Shown here: positions 43,258-53,242 of the stretch, one piece after another | How positions within the stretch are numbered: the first letter of the stretch is position 1 | How the letters are laid out: every line of letters begins with the position of its first letter | Source of the DNA: Oxalobacteraceae bacterium | Lineage (GTDB): Bacteria > Pseudomonadota > Gammaproteobacteria > Burkholderiales > Burkholderiaceae_D | Direction: 5' to 3' | Assembly (NCBI GenBank): GCA_023259175.1 | Contig: JAHFQV010000006.1 | Span: 1 to 64,000 of the forward strand | Length of the DNA: 64,000 nucleotides | Program-made: the position numbers and the translations under genes | Notes under the pieces: model-generated | Database searches by the model: none | Seen by the model: only the letters and a program-made list of their open reading frames with translations | Told to the model about the DNA's origin: nothing

Positions 43258-43731
43258 TCAAGCAAGTTGCGGACACATGATGGCCTTGAGGTAGGTCTGC
43301 AAACCTTCGCCATCCATTTCCTTTTGTGAGATCCACCAAACGTTAGCCTTGCGTATCGCGCATTCGCTTTGTTGCGGTTTGATGAGCTGCGCCGCCATGG
43401 CACCGAGTGCAGGTTGGTGGCCTATGAGTAGCACGGGTTCACGGCTATGGGGCCAATTGGCAGCGAGGATTAAATCTTCGGCGCTGGCGGCAGGTCCGAT
43501 TTCGGCGAGGGTTTTAAACTTGCGGCCGAGCGCCTCAGCAGTCTCTTGTGTACGCAAGCTAGGACTGACCAAGATACGGCAGGTTTGCGGTAAGGCGCTT
43601 TCTAACCACCCCCCCATTCTTTGCGCTTGTTTCTGTCCTTTGGCGGTCAGCGGGCGTTGCATGTCAGCCTCTGCTGGCATATCGTCGGTTAAATCTTGTG
43701 CTTGTGCATGCCGCCATAAAATCAGTTCCAT
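43258..43731 (-). CDS. sixA: Phosphohistidine phosphatase SixA
   Basis: 157-residue histidine phosphatase of the RHG family. In E. coli SixA dephosphorylates phosphohistidine in ArcB and the nitrogen phosphotransferase NPr. Catalytic LWRHAQAQD near the N-terminus (H8 as phospho-acceptor), RILVSPSLRTQETAEAL, and LLIGHQPALG with the second histidine. Ribosome site AGGAG at a good distance. Nine bp downstream of ppk on the same strand, so it is probably cotranscribed and under phosphate control. Confidence 0.9.
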   Translation of the reverse strand: MELILWRHAQAQDLTDDMPAEADMQRPLTAKGQKQAQRMGGWLESALPQTCRILVSPSLRTQETAEALGRKFKTLAEIGPAASAEDLILAANWPHSREPVLLIGHQPALGAMAAQLIKPQQSECAIRKANVWWISQKEMDGEGLQTYLKAIMCPQLA

Positions 43732-43740
43732 CGTCAGCTC

Positions 43741-45963
43741 CTAGCCATCGTCTTCGGTATTAGCAAGGCTGCGCATGAGAAATTCTTGTGCGCTAAAAAG
43801 TTTTTGTTTGCTGCGCGTTTTGCGGCGATTGTAGCTGCCGTTGGGCTCTAAAATCCACGCATTTTGGTTGTCTTTCAAATAGGGTTCTAGTCCCTCGTTC
43901 ATGACGCGCTTCTTGAGATGCGGGTCTAAAATCGGAAAGGCGACTTCGATTCTGCGATAGAGATTTCGGCTCATCCAGTCGGCGCTGGCGAGATAAACAT
44001 CGTGTTCTAAATCGTTGCGGAAATAATAGATACGTGAGTGTTCTAAAAAGCGTCCAATGATGGAGCGTACTTTAATATTGTCGGAGAGTTGCGGCACGCC
44101 TGGCCTTAAGGTGCAGGCACCACGCACAATCAAATCGATTTTGACACCATCACAGGAGGCCGCATATAAGGCACGGATGACGGCTTCGTCGGTGAGGGCA
44201 TTTATCTTGATGATGATACGGGCTACTCGTCCTTCGCGTGCGATGCGAGCTTCATTGCGAATTGCTTTAATAATTTTGGTGTGGAGCGAGAAGGGGGCGA
44301 GCCATAAATAGTCGAGCTTTTTCGGTTTGGTCAAACCGGTCAAGTGCATGAATACTTCATTGACTTCGGCGGCGAGTTTTGGGTGGGCGGTGAGTAGTCC
44401 AAAATCCGTGTAAAAACGGGTGGTGGAGGGATGATAATTGCCCGTTCCCAAATGGGCGTAATGGCGCAGGCGACCGCCCTCTTCGCGGCGTATGACTAGG
44501 GCCAATTTCGCATGGGTTTTAAGACCGACCACACCGTACACCACTTGGGCTCCCGCTCTTTGCAGACGATCAGCCCAATTGATATTGGCCTCTTCGTCAA
44601 AGCGTGCCATCAATTCCACTACCACCGTGACTTCTTTGCCTGAACGTGCAGCAGTGATCAAGCACTCCATCAAATCTGAATTCATGCCGGTGCGGTAAAT
44701 GGTTTGTTTGATCGCCAGCACTTTGGGGTCGATAGAGGCACTGCGCACAAAGTCGATCACCGTCTGAAAGGGTTGAAACGGGTGATGTAAAAGAACGTCG
44801 TGCTTGTTCAGGGTCTCGAAAATATCTTTGTGGGCTAATTTGGGTTCGGCCTTGGGTGAAAACGATGGGAAACGCAAGCTCGCTTGATGCACGTGTTCGA
44901 TTAATTCGGCGAGGCGCACCATGTTGACTGGGCCATCAACGTGGTAGAGGCGATCCCGACCAAGCGAGAATTGTTCGAGCAAAAATTGCGCCAACGCTTC
45001 CGGGCAATTGCGCGCGACTTCCAACCTGACGGCCATGCCAAATTGTCGTCCTTGCAGCTCACCTTGCAAAGCCTGACGTAGATTTTTAACCTCATCTTCA
45101 TCAACCCATAAATCACTGTCACGTGTGACGCGAAACTGCGAATAGGCGAGCACTTCGCGACCATTGAACAAGTCGCCAATATGGGCGTGTATCACCGAAG
45201 ACAGTAGACAAAATGCGTGGCCACTGGGAGATAGTTCGTGGGGCACTTGAATAATGCGGGGTAGTACCCGAGGCGCTTTTACAATGGCGATAGCGGTACC
45301 GCGTCCGAAAGCGTCTTTGCCTGCCAGTGAGACGATGAAATTGAGACTCTTATTGACAACCTGCGGAAAAGGGTGGGCAGGGTCAAGGCCGATGGGGGTG
45401 AGTAATGGCCGCACTTCACGATCAAAATACGATTTTGCCCAAGCGCGTTGCGCTGCATTGCGTTCGCTATGCCTGAGTAGTTGGATACCCTTGCGCGCTA
45501 GGGTCGGTAAAATATCTTGATTTAGGACCTCGTATTGGCGCTTGGCAAGTTGATGACATTCATCGGCGATACGTTGCATCATGCTGGTGAAAGTAGCGTG
45601 TTGCGCTAATTCGCCATCAATGGTGTTTTGCGCCAAAAGACTGGCGACGCGTACTTCAAAAAATTCATCTAAATTACTGCCAACGATACACAAATAGCGT
45701 AAGCGTTCTAACAGCGGAATGCTGCGATCCTCCGCTTGCGCTAATACCCGCCAATTAAAAGCCATTTGCGACATTTCACGATCGAGATAAATGCCCGAGC
45801 GCGGCAAGTGGCTTTTCACCATGAGCGCGGCTTCGTGGTCACTGCTGGCTTTTTGTTGAGCGAGCGTTTGACTTGATTCGGTCAGGGTCGGCGACGACTC
45901 GCTGCTCTCGATTTTAGACTCTGCTTCGGCGTCGCTAGCGACGATGTGTTGACGCTTACTCAT
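43741..45963 (-). CDS. ppk: Polyphosphate kinase 1
   Basis: Reversibly polymerises the gamma-phosphate of ATP to inorganic polyphosphate. 740 residues from ATG 45963. The first ~55 residues are a Ser/Glu-rich extension (ESSPTLTESSQTLAQQKASSDHE); the PPK core begins at YLDREMSQMAFNWRVLAQAED. The phospho-histidine is H484 (KTHAKLALV), with HYAHLGTGNYH, and the active-site RVARIIIKINAL and YYFRN follow. The 47 in-frame residues upstream are not PPK-like. A Pho box lies on this strand about 90 bp upstream. Divergent from pstS and followed by sixA. Confidence 0.96.
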   Translation of the reverse strand: MSKRQHIVASDAEAESKIESSESSPTLTESSQTLAQQKASSDHEAALMVKSHLPRSGIYLDREMSQMAFNWRVLAQAEDRSIPLLERLRYLCIVGSNLDEFFEVRVASLLAQNTIDGELAQHATFTSMMQRIADECHQLAKRQYEVLNQDILPTLARKGIQLLRHSERNAAQRAWAKSYFDREVRPLLTPIGLDPAHPFPQVVNKSLNFIVSLAGKDAFGRGTAIAIVKAPRVLPRIIQVPHELSPSGHAFCLLSSVIHAHIGDLFNGREVLAYSQFRVTRDSDLWVDEDEVKNLRQALQGELQGRQFGMAVRLEVARNCPEALAQFLLEQFSLGRDRLYHVDGPVNMVRLAELIEHVHQASLRFPSFSPKAEPKLAHKDIFETLNKHDVLLHHPFQPFQTVIDFVRSASIDPKVLAIKQTIYRTGMNSDLMECLITAARSGKEVTVVVELMARFDEEANINWADRLQRAGAQVVYGVVGLKTHAKLALVIRREEGGRLRHYAHLGTGNYHPSTTRFYTDFGLLTAHPKLAAEVNEVFMHLTGLTKPKKLDYLWLAPFSLHTKIIKAIRNEARIAREGRVARIIIKINALTDEAVIRALYAASCDGVKIDLIVRGACTLRPGVPQLSDNIKVRSIIGRFLEHSRIYYFRNDLEHDVYLASADWMSRNLYRRIEVAFPILDPHLKKRVMNEGLEPYLKDNQNAWILEPNGSYNRRKTRSKQKLFSAQEFLMRSLANTEDDG

Positions 45964-46041
45964 TTTCTTCTCGTTTTCATGCAATATTTTTTGCGCGATT
46001 TTGCGACTGTTTGCATACTTGGATAGTCTTATTTTAAGTGG

Positions 46042-46074
46042 AGTGTAGTCCTGCTTTATGACAAGTTTATGACA
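46042..46074 (-). promoter_or_regulatory. Pho box and -10 for ppk
   Basis: On the minus strand TGTCATAAACTTGTCATA (46074-46057): two TGTCATA half-sites 11 bp apart, the PhoB-binding pattern. A -10-like TACACT (46047-46042) follows 9 bp after the second half-site. Predicts PhoB-activated ppk transcription in phosphate starvation. Confidence 0.85.
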
Positions 46075-46117
46075 AAAAATGAATGAATGCGGTAAATATT
46101 TCAACCTCGTTGAGGCG

Positions 46118-46150
46118 TGTCATTAAGTTGTCATATTCGGCCATTAAAGT
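46118..46150 (+). promoter_or_regulatory. Pho box and -10 for the pst operon
   Basis: TGTCATTAAGTTGTCATA (46118-46135): two half-sites 11 bp apart, one base off the ppk box in the first half-site. -10-like TAAAGT lies at 46145-46150, 9 bp after the second half-site, the same geometry as on the other strand. Confidence 0.88.
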
Positions 46151-46192
46151 TCGATTCGTTCTTCAGCCCCAGGATAACTAATCGAGGTCAGT

Positions 46193-47263
46193 ATGCAAAT
46201 CAAATCAGAAATACACCGTCTCCTTTCTTCAAGTTCGCAGTTGTTAAAAGTCGCTAGTGTGAGCTTGGCTTTACTCACTACCAGCGCACATGCAGTCGAT
46301 GTGACCGGTGCCGGCGCATCCTTCCCGTTTCCGGTTTACGTGAAATGGGCTGAATCCTATAAAAAAGTGAGTGGTAGCGCCGTTAATTATCAATCTAATG
46401 GATCGAGTGCGGGCATCAAGGCAATTAAAACCAAGACGGTCGATTTTGGCGCAACCGATATGCCTTTGAAAGGTGAAGAGCTCGAAGCCGATGGCTTGGT
46501 GCAATTTCCAACGGTCATCGGCGGCGTGGTGCCTGTCGTCAATTTAGAGGGCATCGCACCGGGCCAACTGAAAATGACGGGTGAGGTTTTAGCGAAAATT
46601 TATCTCGGTAGCGTACTGAAATGGAATGCGCCGGAGATTGTCGCATTGAACCCTGGCCTAAAGCTACCCGCCGAGGACATCACGGTAGTGCATCGCGTTG
46701 ACGGCTCCGGTACGACTTTCATTTGGACCGATTACTTGTCCAAAGTGAGTCCTGAATTTAAAGAAAAAATTAGCAGTGGTACGGCAGTGAAATGGCCGGT
46801 AGGTTTGGGCGGTAAAGGCAATGACGGTGTAGCCGCCAACGTGCAGCGGATTAAAGGCGCGATTGGTTACGTTGAGTATGCCTATGTTAAGCGCAATAAA
46901 ATGACGCACACACAGTTGAAAAATCGCGATGGACAATTTGTACAGCCTGACGATTTGAATTTTAAAGCAGCAGCATCGGGCGCGGATTGGGCAAAAACGC
47001 CGGGTATGGCCGTGGTGTTGACGAATCAGGCGGGCAAAGATGCTTGGCCAATTAGTGGCGCTACTTTTATTTTGCTGCAAAAAACCGCTAGCAATCCCGA
47101 GAATACGAAAGAAGTCATTAAATTCTTCGAATGGTCTTACGCCAATGGCGCACAAATGGCCGCAGATTTGGAATACGTACCTCTGCCGGCCGAGGTCATT
47201 AAGTTGATACACGCGAGCTGGAAATCGAATTTGAAAGATGCTTCTGGCCGCGCGCTCTATTGA
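46193..47263 (+). CDS. pstS: Phosphate ABC transporter substrate-binding protein PstS
   Basis: Periplasmic phosphate-binding protein feeding the PstCAB transporter. 356 residues. Signal peptide with a long n-region and ALLTTSAHA cut near 33; mature start VDVTGAGASFPFPVYVKWAESY is diagnostic. Phosphate-binding residues in YQSNGSSAGIKAI, DFGATDMPL, and RVDGSGTTFIW. First gene of pstSCAB-phoU-phoBR; a Pho box precedes it by about 60 bp. Confidence 0.97.
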   Translation: MQIKSEIHRLLSSSSQLLKVASVSLALLTTSAHAVDVTGAGASFPFPVYVKWAESYKKVSGSAVNYQSNGSSAGIKAIKTKTVDFGATDMPLKGEELEADGLVQFPTVIGGVVPVVNLEGIAPGQLKMTGEVLAKIYLGSVLKWNAPEIVALNPGLKLPAEDITVVHRVDGSGTTFIWTDYLSKVSPEFKEKISSGTAVKWPVGLGGKGNDGVAANVQRIKGAIGYVEYAYVKRNKMTHTQLKNRDGQFVQPDDLNFKAAASGADWAKTPGMAVVLTNQAGKDAWPISGATFILLQKTASNPENTKEVIKFFEWSYANGAQMAADLEYVPLPAEVIKLIHASWKSNLKDASGRALY

Positions 47264-47326
47264 TTCTGCGTTCCAGAAATAGCTTGTATAGAAATAGAGT
47301 GTCCTAGCTGTACTTAAGAGGGGTTT

Positions 47327-48385
47327 ATGTTGGAACAAACGGAAAGGCTGCAAGTCAACAAGAGCGAGGCAGCGATGGATACGATGGCGGTTTCCGCAGC
47401 GTTGGGTTCTGTCGCTGCGATGGCTCAAACCGGCATCACTGAGAGTGCGAATGGGCGGCGTCACCACTGGCAGGATTTTTGGTTTCACCGTCTGACGTTT
47501 TCATTCGCCTTACTGGTGCTTTTGAGTTTAACTGGCATCGTCGGCGCATTGATTTATGGCGCTTGGCCGGCATTGAAAGAATATGGCTTGGGTTTCATAT
47601 CGCGGGTCGAATGGGATCCGATTAACGATCAATACGGTGGCTTGATCGCGATTTTCGGAACTCTCGTCACTTCCCTTATTGCGCTCTTAATCGCGGTGCC
47701 TGTGAGTTTTGGCATCGCACTATTTCTGACTGAAATTTGCCCAATGTGGCTACGCCGTCCTTTGGGTATCGCAGTTGAGCTCTTAGCGGGTATTCCTAGC
47801 ATTATTTATGGCATGTGGGGTGCGCTGATATTTGCGCCGGTTTTCGCTGAGTATGGTCAAAGCTTTTTAGCCAAAGTTTTTGGTGGCGTGCCCGGACTGG
47901 CTGCTTTGTTTTCGGGACCCAAGATTGGGATTGGAATGCTCACCGCTGGCATTGTTTTGGCCGTGATGATTATTCCATTTATCGCTTCCGTCATGCGTGA
48001 TGTTTTCGAGATGGTGCCGCAAGTTTTAAAAGAGTCGGCCTATGGTTTGGGTTGCACCCGTTGGGAAGTGGTGCGGCGCATTGTTTTGCCTTATGCACGC
48101 ACGGGGGTTATCGGCGGCATTATGTTGGGTTTTGGGCGTGCCTTGGGCGAAACGATGGCAGTAACTTTTGTGATCGGGAACGCCAATGCGCTTAATATTT
48201 CCTTGTTCGCAGGCGGGAATAGTATCTCATCAACGCTGGCCAATGAATTTGCCGAAGCAGAATCAGTGATGCATGTTTCCTCCTTGTTCTATTTGAGTCT
48301 GGTGCTGTTTGTGATTACCTTCGTCGTTCTTTCTTGCGCCAAATTGTTATTGCTGAGTATGAAGAAGAAGGAAGGCTTGAAATGA
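47327..48385 (+). CDS. pstC: Phosphate ABC transporter permease PstC
   Basis: Inner-membrane permease half of the phosphate importer, partner of PstA. 352 residues. A ~45-residue cytoplasmic N-terminus is longer than in E. coli PstC (319). Six membrane helices; the ABC-interaction loop [32 protein letters not shown] is present in family form (EAA motif), and [13 protein letters not shown] marks the PstC type. AGGGG lies 5 bp before the ATG. Overlaps pstA by 4 bp (ATGA). Confidence 0.95.
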   Translation: MLEQTERLQVNKSEAAMDTMAVSAALGSVAAMAQTGITESANGRRHHWQDFWFHRLTFSFALLVLLSLTGIVGALIYGAWPALKEYGLGFISRVEWDPINDQYGGLIAIFGTLVTSLIALLIAVPVSFGIALFLTEICPMWLRRPLGIAVELLAGIPSIIYGMWGALIFAPVFAEYGQSFLAKVFGGVPGLAALFSGPKIGIGMLTAGIVLAVMIIPFIASVMRDVFEMVPQVLKESAYGLGCTRWEVVRRIVLPYARTGVIGGIMLGFGRALGETMAVTFVIGNANALNISLFAGGNSISSTLANEFAEAESVMHVSSLFYLSLVLFVITFVVLSCAKLLLLSMKKKEGLK

Positions 48386-49272
48386 CGCACCCTGTGCAAT
48401 CGCTTAGTACGAGCGCCCAACAAGCAAGAAACCCAGTGTATCGCGCGCGCTTGATGCGGCATCGCTTTGGCATTTTCCTTTCAAGCTGTGCGATGGTGTT
48501 CGGGCTGTTTTTTCTGTTCTGGATTTTGTTGACCCTTTTCGTGAAGGGATTTGGCGCAATCAATTTAGATATCCTTAGTCAACCCACGCCAGCGCCCGGC
48601 GAGGATGGTGGCGGCTTAGCCAATGCCTTGTTAGGTAGCGCACTGTTGGTGGGTTTTGCGACGCTGTTCGCAACGCCGGTGGGTATTTTGGCTGGCGTGT
48701 ATTTGGCCGAATTTGGGGAACGCAATCGCTTCGCGGATGTCACCCGGTTTGTGACGGATATTATGTTGTCTGCGCCATCAATCGTGATCGGCGTGTTTGT
48801 GTACATTATTTATGTGCTACAGGTGAAGCATTATTCGGGGTGGGCCGGCACACTTGCGCTCTCCCTGATCGCGGTGCCAGTGGTGATGCGAACGACCGAC
48901 AATATGTTGGCTTTGGTACCGACCAGCCTGCGCGAAGCCGCGTTTGCTTTGGGCGCACCGCGTTGGAAAGTGGCATTATTTATTCGAGTGAAAGCCGTCC
49001 GAGCGGGCATCTTAACCGGTGTGTTGTTGGCAGTGGCTAGAATTTCAGGCGAAACAGCGCCACTGATGTATACCGCTTTGAATAATCAATTCTTTAGTAC
49101 GGATATGAATCGCCCCATCGCCAATTTACCATTGGTGATCTATCAGTTTGCGATGAGCCCCTATGATCATTGGCGCGAAATTGCGTGGGCGGGAGCCTTA
49201 CTGATGACACTAGCAGTGTTAGCGCTGAATATTATTTCACGTACTGCCTTTGCGCAAAAAAATCCTAATTAA
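48382..49272 (+). CDS. pstA: Phosphate ABC transporter permease PstA
   Basis: Second inner-membrane permease half of the phosphate importer. 296 residues, as in E. coli. Motifs: [44 protein letters not shown] loop [25 protein letters not shown], and [16 protein letters not shown] in part. Start ATG 48382 overlaps the pstC stop; AAGGAAGG is 7 bp upstream, so the longer in-frame start is rejected. Confidence 0.96.
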   Translation: MTHPVQSLSTSAQQARNPVYRARLMRHRFGIFLSSCAMVFGLFFLFWILLTLFVKGFGAINLDILSQPTPAPGEDGGGLANALLGSALLVGFATLFATPVGILAGVYLAEFGERNRFADVTRFVTDIMLSAPSIVIGVFVYIIYVLQVKHYSGWAGTLALSLIAVPVVMRTTDNMLALVPTSLREAAFALGAPRWKVALFIRVKAVRAGILTGVLLAVARISGETAPLMYTALNNQFFSTDMNRPIANLPLVIYQFAMSPYDHWREIAWAGALLMTLAVLALNIISRTAFAQKNPN

Positions 49273-49288
49273 TGTCAATCAAAAAATC

Positions 49289-50080
49289 ATGAATTCCATG
49301 CCTACTAATTCGCATTCCACGGCAGCGCCCATTTGCATTGAAACTCGCGCCCTTAACTTTTTTTACGGCCAAAATCGTAGCTTGCGCGATGTGAATTTGA
49401 AAGTGCACGAGAAAAAAGTCACCGCCTTTATTGGACCTTCCGGTTGCGGAAAATCGACGCTTTTGCGCAGCTTTAATCGCATGTACGATTTATACCCGGG
49501 GCAAAGGGCGGAGGGTGAAATTATCTATAACGGGCGAAATATTTTGGCGCCCCATCAGGACATTAATTTATTGCGCGCAAAAGTGGGGATGGTTTTTCAG
49601 AAGCCAACGCCATTTCCGATGTCGATCTACGATAACATCGCTTTTGGAGTGCGTTTGTACGAGAATTTATCGAGAGGTGAGATGGACGAGCGCGTTGAAT
49701 GGTCACTCAAAAAAGCTGCGCTTTGGAATGAGGTCAAGGATCAATTGGGTAGTAGTGGTTTGAGCTTGTCTGGTGGTCAGCAACAGCGCTTGTGCATTGC
49801 ACGCGGCGTCGCCGTGAAACCCGAGGTCTTATTGTTAGATGAGCCTACCTCGGCGCTAGACCCAATTTCGACTGTAAAGATTGAAGAGTTGATACACGAA
49901 TTAAAGCAGGATTACACCATCGCCATTGTCACGCATAACATGCAGCAAGCGGCGCGTTGCTCAGACTTCACTGCTTACATGTATTTGGGTGAGTTAATCG
50001 AATTCGGTGACACCGATCAAATATTTATGAACCCGGTTAGAACCGAAACACAAGATTACATTACAGGCCGTTTTGGTTAG
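49289..50080 (+). CDS. pstB: Phosphate ABC transporter ATP-binding protein PstB
   Basis: ATPase of the phosphate importer. 263 residues. Walker [11 protein letters not shown]-loop [20 protein letters not shown], signature [13 protein letters not shown], Walker [15 protein letters not shown]-loop IVTHNMQQA; the PstB-typical [10 protein letters not shown] and YTIAIVTHN are present. Start is between ATG 49289 and 49298; neither has a good ribosome site, so coupling with pstA (16 bp upstream) may help. Longer frame overlapping pstA is not favoured. Confidence 0.96.
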   Translation: MNSMPTNSHSTAAPICIETRALNFFYGQNRSLRDVNLKVHEKKVTAFIGPSGCGKSTLLRSFNRMYDLYPGQRAEGEIIYNGRNILAPHQDINLLRAKVGMVFQKPTPFPMSIYDNIAFGVRLYENLSRGEMDERVEWSLKKAALWNEVKDQLGSSGLSLSGGQQQRLCIARGVAVKPEVLLLDEPTSALDPISTVKIEELIHELKQDYTIAIVTHNMQQAARCSDFTAYMYLGELIEFGDTDQIFMNPVRTETQDYITGRFG

Positions 50081-50130
50081 TCTATGCCCAGTGTGTAGCG
50101 GCGAGACCTTTGTGGAAGATAGGAGAAAAT

Positions 50131-50838
50131 ATGACAGGCGAACATTCATCGTCACAGTACAATCACGATCTTGAGGCGATCCGTTCTCAAGTGTTGCTGA
50201 TGGGCGGTTTAGTAGAGAAGCATTTTTTAGCTGCAATCGCTTGTTTTCGCGCTGGCAACGCAGAGCAAGCGAATGCGGTGGTCGCATCCGACGAAGAAGT
50301 GAATCGTCTGGAAGTGATGCTCGACGATTTGTGCAGCCATTTAATTGTTAAGCGTCAACCCGCAGCGAATGATTTACGCACCGTAATGGCGACCGGAAAA
50401 GTGATTACTGACCTTGAGCGTATCGGTGACGAATCGACCAAAATTGCGCGTGTATGCCTTGAATCGCTGAATCGGAAGCGGACAACTTCGGTATTAGATG
50501 CTTACGAAACGGTACGTGGTTTAGCGCACAATGTCGGTCAGATGCTACATGATTCTTTAGATGCTTTTGCGCGACATGATGAAGCTAAGGCAGTACAATT
50601 GATTGCCTACGATGCGACGATAGATCAGGATTTTCGTTCTATCATGCGTAGCTTGATTAGTTTCATGATGGAAGACCCAAGTACGATTTCGTCGGCTTTA
50701 GATGCGATGTGGATCGCCAAGGCAATTGAACGTATCGGCGACCATGCAAAAAATATTGCGGAGCATACGATTTATATCGTTGAGGGACGCGATATACGGC
50801 ATTCTGATTATGTCGCCAATCTGTCTGCCAACAAATAA
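50131..50838 (+). CDS. phoU: Phosphate signalling complex protein PhoU
   Basis: Negative regulator linking PstB to the PhoR kinase; restrains phosphate uptake and Pho activation. 235 residues, two three-helix PhoU repeats: IRSQVLLMGGLVEKHF...EVNRLEVMLDDLC and MLHDSLDAFARHDEAKAVQ...ALDAMWIAKAIERIGDHAKNIAEHTIY. The metal-binding E-R-I-G-D motif occurs in each repeat (ERIGDES, ERIGDHA). AGGAG 6 bp before ATG 50131. Between pstB and phoB. Confidence 0.96.
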   Translation: MTGEHSSSQYNHDLEAIRSQVLLMGGLVEKHFLAAIACFRAGNAEQANAVVASDEEVNRLEVMLDDLCSHLIVKRQPAANDLRTVMATGKVITDLERIGDESTKIARVCLESLNRKRTTSVLDAYETVRGLAHNVGQMLHDSLDAFARHDEAKAVQLIAYDATIDQDFRSIMRSLISFMMEDPSTISSALDAMWIAKAIERIGDHAKNIAEHTIYIVEGRDIRHSDYVANLSANK

Positions 50839-50869
50839 ATTCCCTTCATCAGGAGCGTAAAGATTAGCA

Positions 50870-51559
50870 ATGTCTAGCGATCAAACCACCATTTTAATTG
50901 TCGAAGATGAGCCAGCGATTAGTGAGCTGGTGAGTTTTACGCTACGCGCCGCAGGGTGGTCCACACAGGCAGTAGGTGACACCGCGCAAGCCTGGGCCTA
51001 TTTGCAAAAGCGCACGCCACAATTGATTTTGCTCGATTGGATGTTGCCCGATCAAAGCGGTTTGCGTTTGCTGTCTAAAATAAGATCAGATCGCAATTTC
51101 AATGAGTTGCCCGTGATTATGTTGACCGCAAAAAGTATGGAGGAAGATAAAATCGCCGGTCTCGATCATGGCGCTGATGATTACATCACAAAACCATTTT
51201 CGCCGCGCGAATTGGCGGCGCGAGTCAAAGCGATGCTACGCCGTAAAAGTCCTGAGCATGCACAATCGACTTTGACGGTGGCCAATGTAAGGCTCGAGCC
51301 GAGTAGTTGTACGGTTAAAATTGACGAGCAAAAAATTGACATTGGACATGCCGAGTACAAATTACTTAAATTTTTGATGGCGCACCCTGAACGTGTTTTT
51401 TCACGTGGTCAATTACTCGATAAAGTGTGGGGCGACCATGTTGTGATTGAAGAGCGCACTGTCGATGTGCATGTGCTGCGCTTACGCAAAGTGCTGAAAC
51501 AGGCTGAAGGCCTCATTAAAACGGTGCGTAGTGTCGGCTATATGCTGTCGGAAAAATAG
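50870..51559 (+). CDS. phoB: Phosphate regulon response regulator PhoB
   Basis: Activates Pho genes by binding tandem TGTCAT half-sites such as those at 46 kb. 229 residues. Receiver with EDE acidic pocket and phospho-acceptor D56 (LILLDWMLP), KP at ITKPFSPRE, and the OmpR/PhoB winged helix from about 130 (HAEYKLLKFLMAHPERVFSRGQLLDKVWG, ERTVDVHVLRLRKVL). Preceded by phoU (31 bp) and followed by phoR (49 bp). Confidence 0.96.
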   Translation: MSSDQTTILIVEDEPAISELVSFTLRAAGWSTQAVGDTAQAWAYLQKRTPQLILLDWMLPDQSGLRLLSKIRSDRNFNELPVIMLTAKSMEEDKIAGLDHGADDYITKPFSPRELAARVKAMLRRKSPEHAQSTLTVANVRLEPSSCTVKIDEQKIDIGHAEYKLLKFLMAHPERVFSRGQLLDKVWGDHVVIEERTVDVHVLRLRKVLKQAEGLIKTVRSVGYMLSEK

Positions 51560-51608
51560 CGTTCCTATGATTTTTAACCTCAAACTCTAAGCCACTGCGA
51601 TTTTAGCG

Positions 51609-52913
51609 ATGCATCCTCGACTCATATTTTGGATTTCGGCTGCGGTCAGGATAGCGACAATCCTAGCACTGGCGGCGCTAGGCGGCTATGCCTGGGGCGC
51701 AAAGACAGGTTTGTTGCTGGCAGTGGCGGGTTTAGTGGGACTGATACTGATACAACTGCGCTACCTGTTTAGTCTCTCGCAATGGCTGGAAGAGCCCCAG
51801 AGCACACGTTTGCCAGACGGTTGGGGGGCGTGGACCGATGTTTTTGCACGTTTGTACAGACTGCGCCGTGGTGATGAAAAAAATCAGGCTGAATTAGCCG
51901 AATGGTTGGCGCGCTTTCGGCAGGCCATGACCTTGCTACCGGATGGCGTAGTCATCATGGATGACGTAATGTTTTTGGAGTGGTGCAATCCGATTGCGGA
52001 GCGTCACTTGGGACTCGATTTGCGGCGCGATAAGGGGATGCGGGTCACCAATTTGGTACGCACACCTGAGTTCATCGACTACATCATTTTGCAAAAATAC
52101 GAGACCCCGCTGACCTTAAGTTTTCGTGAACGTAAATTGATCGTGCATGTGATTCCATTTGAAAATCGGCGACAAATTTTGGTGACGCATGATGTGACCG
52201 AGCTTGAGAGTATTGATCGAATGCGGCGCGATTTTATCGCGAATGCCTCACATGAATTGCGCACGCCTTTGACGGTGATCAATGGCTTTCTTGAGATCGC
52301 TTCTATGCAGCCGGATTTGGAAGTCGCGATACGTTCCTCGCACGTCACATTGATGCTAGAGCAGGGTGTGCGCATGCAAGGTTTGATCGAAGATATGTTG
52401 ACTTTGAGTCGTCTTGAATCAACAGAATTTCAGGTGCGCAAAGAAACGGTGGATATGCCCGTGCTTTTGCGACAGGTGGTACAAGACGCGCTGGTTTTGT
52501 CGGGGGGGCGACATACCATCCAATTGTTAGGACAGGGGCCAAGCTTAATCGGCAGCACCGACGAAATTCGCAGTGCGGTCAGCAATTTGGTCAATAATGC
52601 GGTGCGCTATACGCCTGATGGTGGTCGGATTGAGGTGTTGTGGGAAATGCGTGATGATGGCGCTTATTTGCGCGTGAAAGACGATGGTATTGGGATCGGC
52701 AATGAACACATCACACGCTTGACAGAACGCTTTTATCGGGTCGATAAAAGTCGCTCAAGGGAGACCCAAGGTACGGGCCTGGGACTGGCGATTGTTAAGC
52801 ATGTATTGCTGCGACACGATGCGCAACTGCATATTCAATCGACACTAGGTCAAGGAAGTGAATTTTCTGTCTATTTCCCTCTGGTGTCGGTGATCAATTT
52901 GGACACGAAATAG
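51609..52913 (+). CDS. phoR: Phosphate regulon sensor histidine kinase PhoR
   Basis: Inner-membrane kinase for PhoB. 434 residues. Two close membrane helices (residues 7-55) without a periplasmic domain, a charged linker, a PAS domain (105-200: LLPDGVVIMDDVMFLEWCNPIAERHLG), HisKA with H215 (NASHELRTPLTVI), and HATPase motifs N (NLVNNAVRYTPDGG), G1 (KDDGIGIG), F (LTERFYRV) and G2 (GTGLGLAIVKH). Same architecture as E. coli PhoR. Last gene of the pst-pho operon. Confidence 0.96.
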   Translation: MHPRLIFWISAAVRIATILALAALGGYAWGAKTGLLLAVAGLVGLILIQLRYLFSLSQWLEEPQSTRLPDGWGAWTDVFARLYRLRRGDEKNQAELAEWLARFRQAMTLLPDGVVIMDDVMFLEWCNPIAERHLGLDLRRDKGMRVTNLVRTPEFIDYIILQKYETPLTLSFRERKLIVHVIPFENRRQILVTHDVTELESIDRMRRDFIANASHELRTPLTVINGFLEIASMQPDLEVAIRSSHVTLMLEQGVRMQGLIEDMLTLSRLESTEFQVRKETVDMPVLLRQVVQDALVLSGGRHTIQLLGQGPSLIGSTDEIRSAVSNLVNNAVRYTPDGGRIEVLWEMRDDGAYLRVKDDGIGIGNEHITRLTERFYRVDKSRSRETQGTGLGLAIVKHVLLRHDAQLHIQSTLGQGSEFSVYFPLVSVINLDTK

Positions 52914-53242
52914 GCGGAAAAATAGGGCGTTAAACAGCATTTTTTCTAAAAAGCAACGAGCCTATCTGTCAAACCTAGATTCCCCTAGGAAATGCGCTAA
53001 ACTGCTAGCTACCATTGTTCCCCTCATTGGCGAGGTGTAGCTATGATCTTCCTGCATCGGTTCTTTCGCGAGCTTGCCTTTGAGGCATTTCCTCGTCTCA
53101 TTTCTCATTTTTCAATTCTTATTTCTTGTCGCATCTTTCCCGTTCGAACAAGCATCCCCCTTAGCCGCTGGGTGGGTGGGTCGATTGCCTGCTTGCCTGT
53201 GCTTTGCTTTGCTGTCTCGTGTTGATCTACATGGAGTGACAC
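52914..53242. other. Intergenic region between phoR and the FIST gene
   Basis: 329 bases. Two short inverted repeats are visible: CCTAG/CTAGG around 52974-52989 and CCTC/GAGG near 53023-53036. A 60-codon frame at 53043-53225 has a GAGG upstream but an implausible, cysteine/arginine/phenylalanine-rich composition, so it is not called. No regulatory motif was recognised. Confidence 0.5.

Noticed and set aside
46664-47488. 274-codon frame antisense to pstS and the start of pstC
   Set aside because: It overlaps two unmistakable genes, and the product is Arg/His/Cys-rich with no family resemblance.
53043-53225. 60-codon frame with a GAGG upstream, ahead of the FIST gene
   Set aside because: Composition is unlike a real protein, and no transmembrane or leader-peptide logic fits; the ribosome-site match can arise by chance.
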